Assembly: GCA_033816765.1 (NCBI GenBank)
Contig: CM066292.1
Coordinates: forward strand, 2,790,001 to 2,854,000
From: Nothopassalora personata
Taxonomy: Eukaryota > Ascomycota > Dothideomycetes > Mycosphaerellales > Mycosphaerellaceae
Length of the DNA stretch: 64,000 bases
Direction of reading: 5' to 3'
This document shows, one piece after another, positions 61,821-64,000 of the stretch. Positions within the stretch are counted from its first letter, which is position 1; the number at the start of each line of letters is the position of its first letter. The notes below the pieces were generated by a model. It saw only the letters and a list, made by a program, of their open reading frames with translations. It searched no databases and was not told the DNA's origin. The translations under genes were made by a program, and so were the position numbers.

Positions 61821-61831
61821 ACTTTGAGCAC
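61821..61831 (+). other. Element 2 primer-binding site, self-priming type
   Basis: Just after the LTR, ACTTTGAGCAC contains TTGAGCAC (61824-61831), the exact reverse complement of GTGCTCAA in the LTR (61700-61707). That LTR site lies about 35 nt after the TATATA box. No tRNA-type TGG start is seen. Confidence 0.65.
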
Positions 61832-61852
61832 CACCACCAGGGCCCTTTGCAT

Positions 61853-62845
61853 ATGTCTGGGAGAGACGCTACCCGGAGTCCGTCACGACAACAGCCACAG
61901 TCAACTGGCATCACGGAACGAATGAGCGAAATGTCGATTACAGGAAGCAGCAAGAACAACAACACTCCTATGGGTATGCTGAACCCATTGGACCACCACC
62001 GTGCACCTAAGGTGTCTACGCCGGAGACGTTCGACGGGACCAAGGACAAACTGGAGGCTTTTCAACTGCAGGTTCAGTTGTACCTTCACTTCAACGCACA
62101 CCAGTTTCAAGGCGAGGCTTCTAAAGTCTTGTACGCCGCATCCTTCCTACGAGGAAAAGCAGCTAGAGGATTCCGACCATACCTCAAGGACTGGCTACAC
62201 AACCAGGGCGAGGGAGAAACACCGAAAACGGAAACTCGAAAAATTTTCCACGACTACGACGAGTTTGAGACGAAACTCGATGATCTATACGGGATACCAA
62301 ATGAGGAGGTATACGCCGACCGACATATCCGACAACTTCGACAGACTACTTCTGTAGCGCTGTACGCCTCAGAATTCCAAGGATATGCCGCCGACCTGGA
62401 ATGGAACGACGCAGCTTTGCGATCGCAGTTCTACCTCGGGCTGAAAGACAACGTCAAAGCCGAACTATCCCGAAACGCCAGCGTCGTTACGCTAGGGGCG
62501 ATGATCAAGGCAGCAAAGGAGATCGACGAAAGGCTCCAGGAGTTGAGGTACGACCGACACGTACAGCCTGGATACCAGAGACCCGCCGCGGGCGGAAGAG
62601 GGGGCTTCAAGGCCAGAAGTCAGGACCCTAATGGTTACGGAGACCCAATGGAATTGGACGTAACGGAACGTAGGACAGGAAGGGGGCTGAAGAGCAAAGG
62701 TTCCACCTGCTACGTATGTGGCGAGCGAGGCCATTTTGCAAGGAACTGCAAGAAAAAGAACATGGTTAGCCGCGAGTTCAACGCAATGATTCGCGAAGAG
62801 AATGCATACCAGGAATGCGAGAGCTTTCTCTCGAAATCTGCCTAG
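61853..62845 (+). CDS. gag: Element 2 Gag
   Basis: 330 aa from the ATG at 61853 (MSGRDATRSPSRQQPQ). The capsid-like region has ETFDGTKDKLEAFQLQVQLYL, then FLRGKAARGFRPYLKDWL and VALYASEFQGYAADLEWND, matching the Gag pattern of Ty3-type elements. One zinc knuckle CYVCGERGHFARNC (CX2CX4HX4C) is near the C-terminus. It is more diverged from element 1 Gag than the old copy is. After the TAG stop the frame stays open for 18 codons to a second TAG, then for more than 30 further codons; no protease or RT follows. It probably coats RNA and assembles particles that recruit another element's Pol. Confidence 0.9.
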   Translation: MSGRDATRSPSRQQPQSTGITERMSEMSITGSSKNNNTPMGMLNPLDHHRAPKVSTPETFDGTKDKLEAFQLQVQLYLHFNAHQFQGEASKVLYAASFLRGKAARGFRPYLKDWLHNQGEGETPKTETRKIFHDYDEFETKLDDLYGIPNEEVYADRHIRQLRQTTSVALYASEFQGYAADLEWNDAALRSQFYLGLKDNVKAELSRNASVVTLGAMIKAAKEIDERLQELRYDRHVQPGYQRPAAGGRGGFKARSQDPNGYGDPMELDVTERRTGRGLKSKGSTCYVCGERGHFARNCKKKNMVSREFNAMIREENAYQECESFLSKSA

Positions 62846-62949
62846 CAGAAACGACCTGACGATAAAGGCATCAAACAGCGGCTTCTTGATTTGATGACCT
62901 AGGACACAGAAGTCAACACTACGACACGGAAAACAGATAAAGGACGAAC

Positions 62950-63510
62950 TTACGACGAGACCAACTCCGAGAAGGATTCAGGAAGGAGGAGATTCCCATC
63001 CAAGGACAAGCTAGGGTCGAAGACCGAAGGATCGGAGGCAGGAAACCACCAGTCTTCCGGGATGGAAGGCGGAGCGGCCTCGAGCTCCCCTTGTTCTAAC
63101 ACTTGGATGCTCGCCTCCTCGACAGCGATCGCCTCGCCCTCGCGCTTTTCGTGCAGCTCAAGCTGACGACGAAGACGCGCCTCCTTCGCATAGGCTGCCG
63201 CGATCTCTTCACTCTTGCGAACGAGATCATGACGGACCGCTTCAAGCTCACGGGTGAGCTTGTCCCGTACGGACTGAAGGGACTTCCACTCAGCAGGAGT
63301 GACTCGCACGTCACAACCCTTGATGTTGTGTTCGTTGCACTCCGAACAGCGGCCCGATTTGATGTGGACACGGCACACCTTTTTCTCACGAGTGCAGAAA
63401 GAGCACGACTTGACCATAGTAATCCCGTTCTCTCGAATGAACTTGGCAAGCTTCTTGCGACGATGCGTACTGGTTTTGGTGACGGGAAGGGAAAGGGAAG
63501 AAGAAGACAT
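62950..63510 (-). CDS. Antisense accessory protein: Zn(II)2Cys6-like cluster plus coiled coil
   Basis: Intact 186-aa ORF on the strand opposite gag, starting 73 bp inside the 3' LTR and ending 104 bp from the gag stop. A basic N-terminus (THRRKKLAKF) precedes six cysteines at 36, 39, 46, 55, 58 and 66: C-X2-C-X6-C-X8-C-X2-C-X7-C. This spacing falls within the fungal binuclear zinc-cluster consensus, although basic residues between Cys2 and Cys3 (TREKKV) are fewer than in typical factors. A long charged coiled coil follows (about 75-135), as in dimeric zinc-cluster regulators. The tail is acidic and aromatic (PEDWWFPASDPSVFD), resembling an activation region. DNA binding and regulation, of the LTR or of host genes, are inferred. 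Retained although pol is lost. Confidence 0.82.
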   Translation of the reverse strand: MSSSSLSLPVTKTSTHRRKKLAKFIRENGITMVKSCSFCTREKKVCRVHIKSGRCSECNEHNIKGCDVRVTPAEWKSLQSVRDKLTRELEAVRHDLVRKSEEIAAAYAKEARLRRQLELHEKREGEAIAVEEASIQVLEQGELEAAPPSIPEDWWFPASDPSVFDPSLSLDGNLLLPESFSELVSS

Positions 63511-63570
63511 CGTTGGATGACAAAGTTGGAAAGGAATGACATCTTGTAAGCTTCGGGACGAAGCTAGGCT

Positions 63571-63583
63571 AGAAGGGGGATGG
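63571..63583 (+). other. Element 2 polypurine tract
   Basis: AGAAGGGGGATGG abuts the 3' LTR. It shares GAAGGGGGATGG almost exactly with element 1, consistent with use of a common reverse transcriptase/RNase H. Confidence 0.85.
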
Positions 63584-63902
63584 TGTTACGGATCGGTCTG
63601 GGGAAGCCCGTAGCCAACCAATCGATGCCAGCAGACCAGCGGATGCACCCGATATGCAGAGTGCTCTCAGTGCTCTCGGGTGCTCTCTCGAGAGAGCAGA
63701 GAGAGCAGAGAGAGCAGGAAAGATCACGCCAAGACACGGCACTATATAGACGACGCTCTTTTGCAAGTAGATAGGAGCCTCGTGCTCAACTCATTTTAAG
63801 TATACACCATATACTGTTTGGGACCACTACCTTCTCAACGAGTCAGAGACATCACTGCAAAGATCCAAGCCCAGTTGGGATAACGTACAGCGGTTCCTAA
63901 CA
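63584..63902 (+). repeat. Element 2 3' LTR
   Basis: 319 bp, same sequence as 61502-61820. In minus orientation it lies directly upstream of the antisense gene, so it could provide that gene's promoter. Followed by the CTCGA duplication. Confidence 0.95.
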
Positions 63903-64000
63903 CTCGACTACTCCGCCTTTATAACCCGAATATTACAATCCTTCTTATTCCCCTTAGTGTAGGCACCGCATCTCCCGGAGCTTACGAGCACGCGATAGAT
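63903..64000 (-). pseudogene. Old element's antisense accessory gene, RIP-destroyed (proximal part, cut by window end)
   Basis: Minus-strand reading of the last bases gives YRVLVSSGRC, then GAY, seven residues, C, then IRV and AE before a TAG. This aligns with CRVHIKSGRC-SEC-X7-C-VRV-AEW of element 2's antisense protein. Two Cys codons have become Tyr (TGY to TAY) and Trp has become TAG, all RIP-type changes. The cysteine spacing is identical to element 2. The gene's start lies beyond the window. Confidence 0.75.

Larger units (their letters stand above)
61502..63902 (+). mobile_element. Element 2: gag-only LTR retrotransposon with antisense Zn2Cys6-like gene
   Basis: 2,401 bp bounded by two 319-bp LTRs that read as identical (TGTTACGG...CCTAACA) and by CTCGA target duplications (61497-61501 and 63903-63907). 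It is inserted into the antisense accessory gene of the old RIP-mutated element. Between the LTRs are a self-priming site, gag with a zinc knuckle, a convergent antisense gene and a polypurine tract. There is no pol, so movement must rely on enzymes supplied in trans. No RIP-type damage to gag or the antisense frame is evident up to their stops. Confidence 0.95.

Overview
This window is nuclear DNA of a filamentous ascomycete. The genes carry 49-120 bp GT-AG introns. Recognisable proteins are fungal: Cla4 PAK kinase, an RSC-type SNF2 ATPase, Sac3, Pgs1, complex I NDUFA12, Ycf1-type ABCC pumps and a YDR124W-like protein. The right end carries an AT-rich, RIP-mutated transposon nest. Overall style suggests Pezizomycotina, probably Dothideomycetes (Mycosphaerellales-like). 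The species is an inference and cannot be fixed from the sequence alone.

Layout. Positions 1 to about 46,800 are a gene-rich, GC-balanced euchromatic arm with twelve well-supported genes: CLA4 (+), STH1/SNF21-like (-), a small F-box-like gene (+), a secreted cysteine-rich gene (-), a coiled-coil gene (+), PGS1 (-) divergent from an eight-exon NDUFA12 gene (+), an ABCC transporter (+), SAC3 (-), a YDR124W-like gene (-), a second ABCC (Ycf1-like) transporter (-), a small unknown gene (-) and an RA-PH adaptor gene (-). Exon structures were rebuilt by hand from splice signals, reading phase and family conservation.

From about 46,840 composition changes abruptly to an AT-rich repeat island. Its backbone is an old chromodomain-type Ty3 LTR retrotransposon (5' LTR 47,929-48,370; gag-pol to about 61,146; 3' end beyond the window). 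It is destroyed by C-to-T changes that turned CAG, CAA and TGG codons into stops (RIP). Two undamaged elements are nested in it, each with identical LTRs and a perfect 5-bp target duplication. Element 1 (50,741-57,906, minus) is a full gag-pol chromovirus with duplication GCTAC. Element 2 (61,502-63,902, plus) is a gag-only element lacking pol, with duplication CTCGA. A third, 161-bp TG...CA insertion with duplication CAGGC looks like a tiny solo LTR.

Main discovery candidate. Both undamaged elements, and the RIP-ruined host copy, carry an extra gene on the strand opposite gag-pol. In the two undamaged elements it starts about 70 bp inside the 3' LTR and converges on gag(-pol). It encodes a cysteine-cluster plus coiled-coil protein. 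In element 2 the spacing is C-X2-C-X6-C-X8-C-X2-C-X7-C, matching fungal Zn(II)2Cys6 DNA-binding domains. Element 2 has lost pol but kept this gene. Both families also show a Tf1-like self-priming arrangement. Element 1 additionally has an in-frame GGGAAAA slippery site before the gag stop, and an antisense Pol III-like unit (tRNA-like A and B boxes, a long hairpin, then T6).
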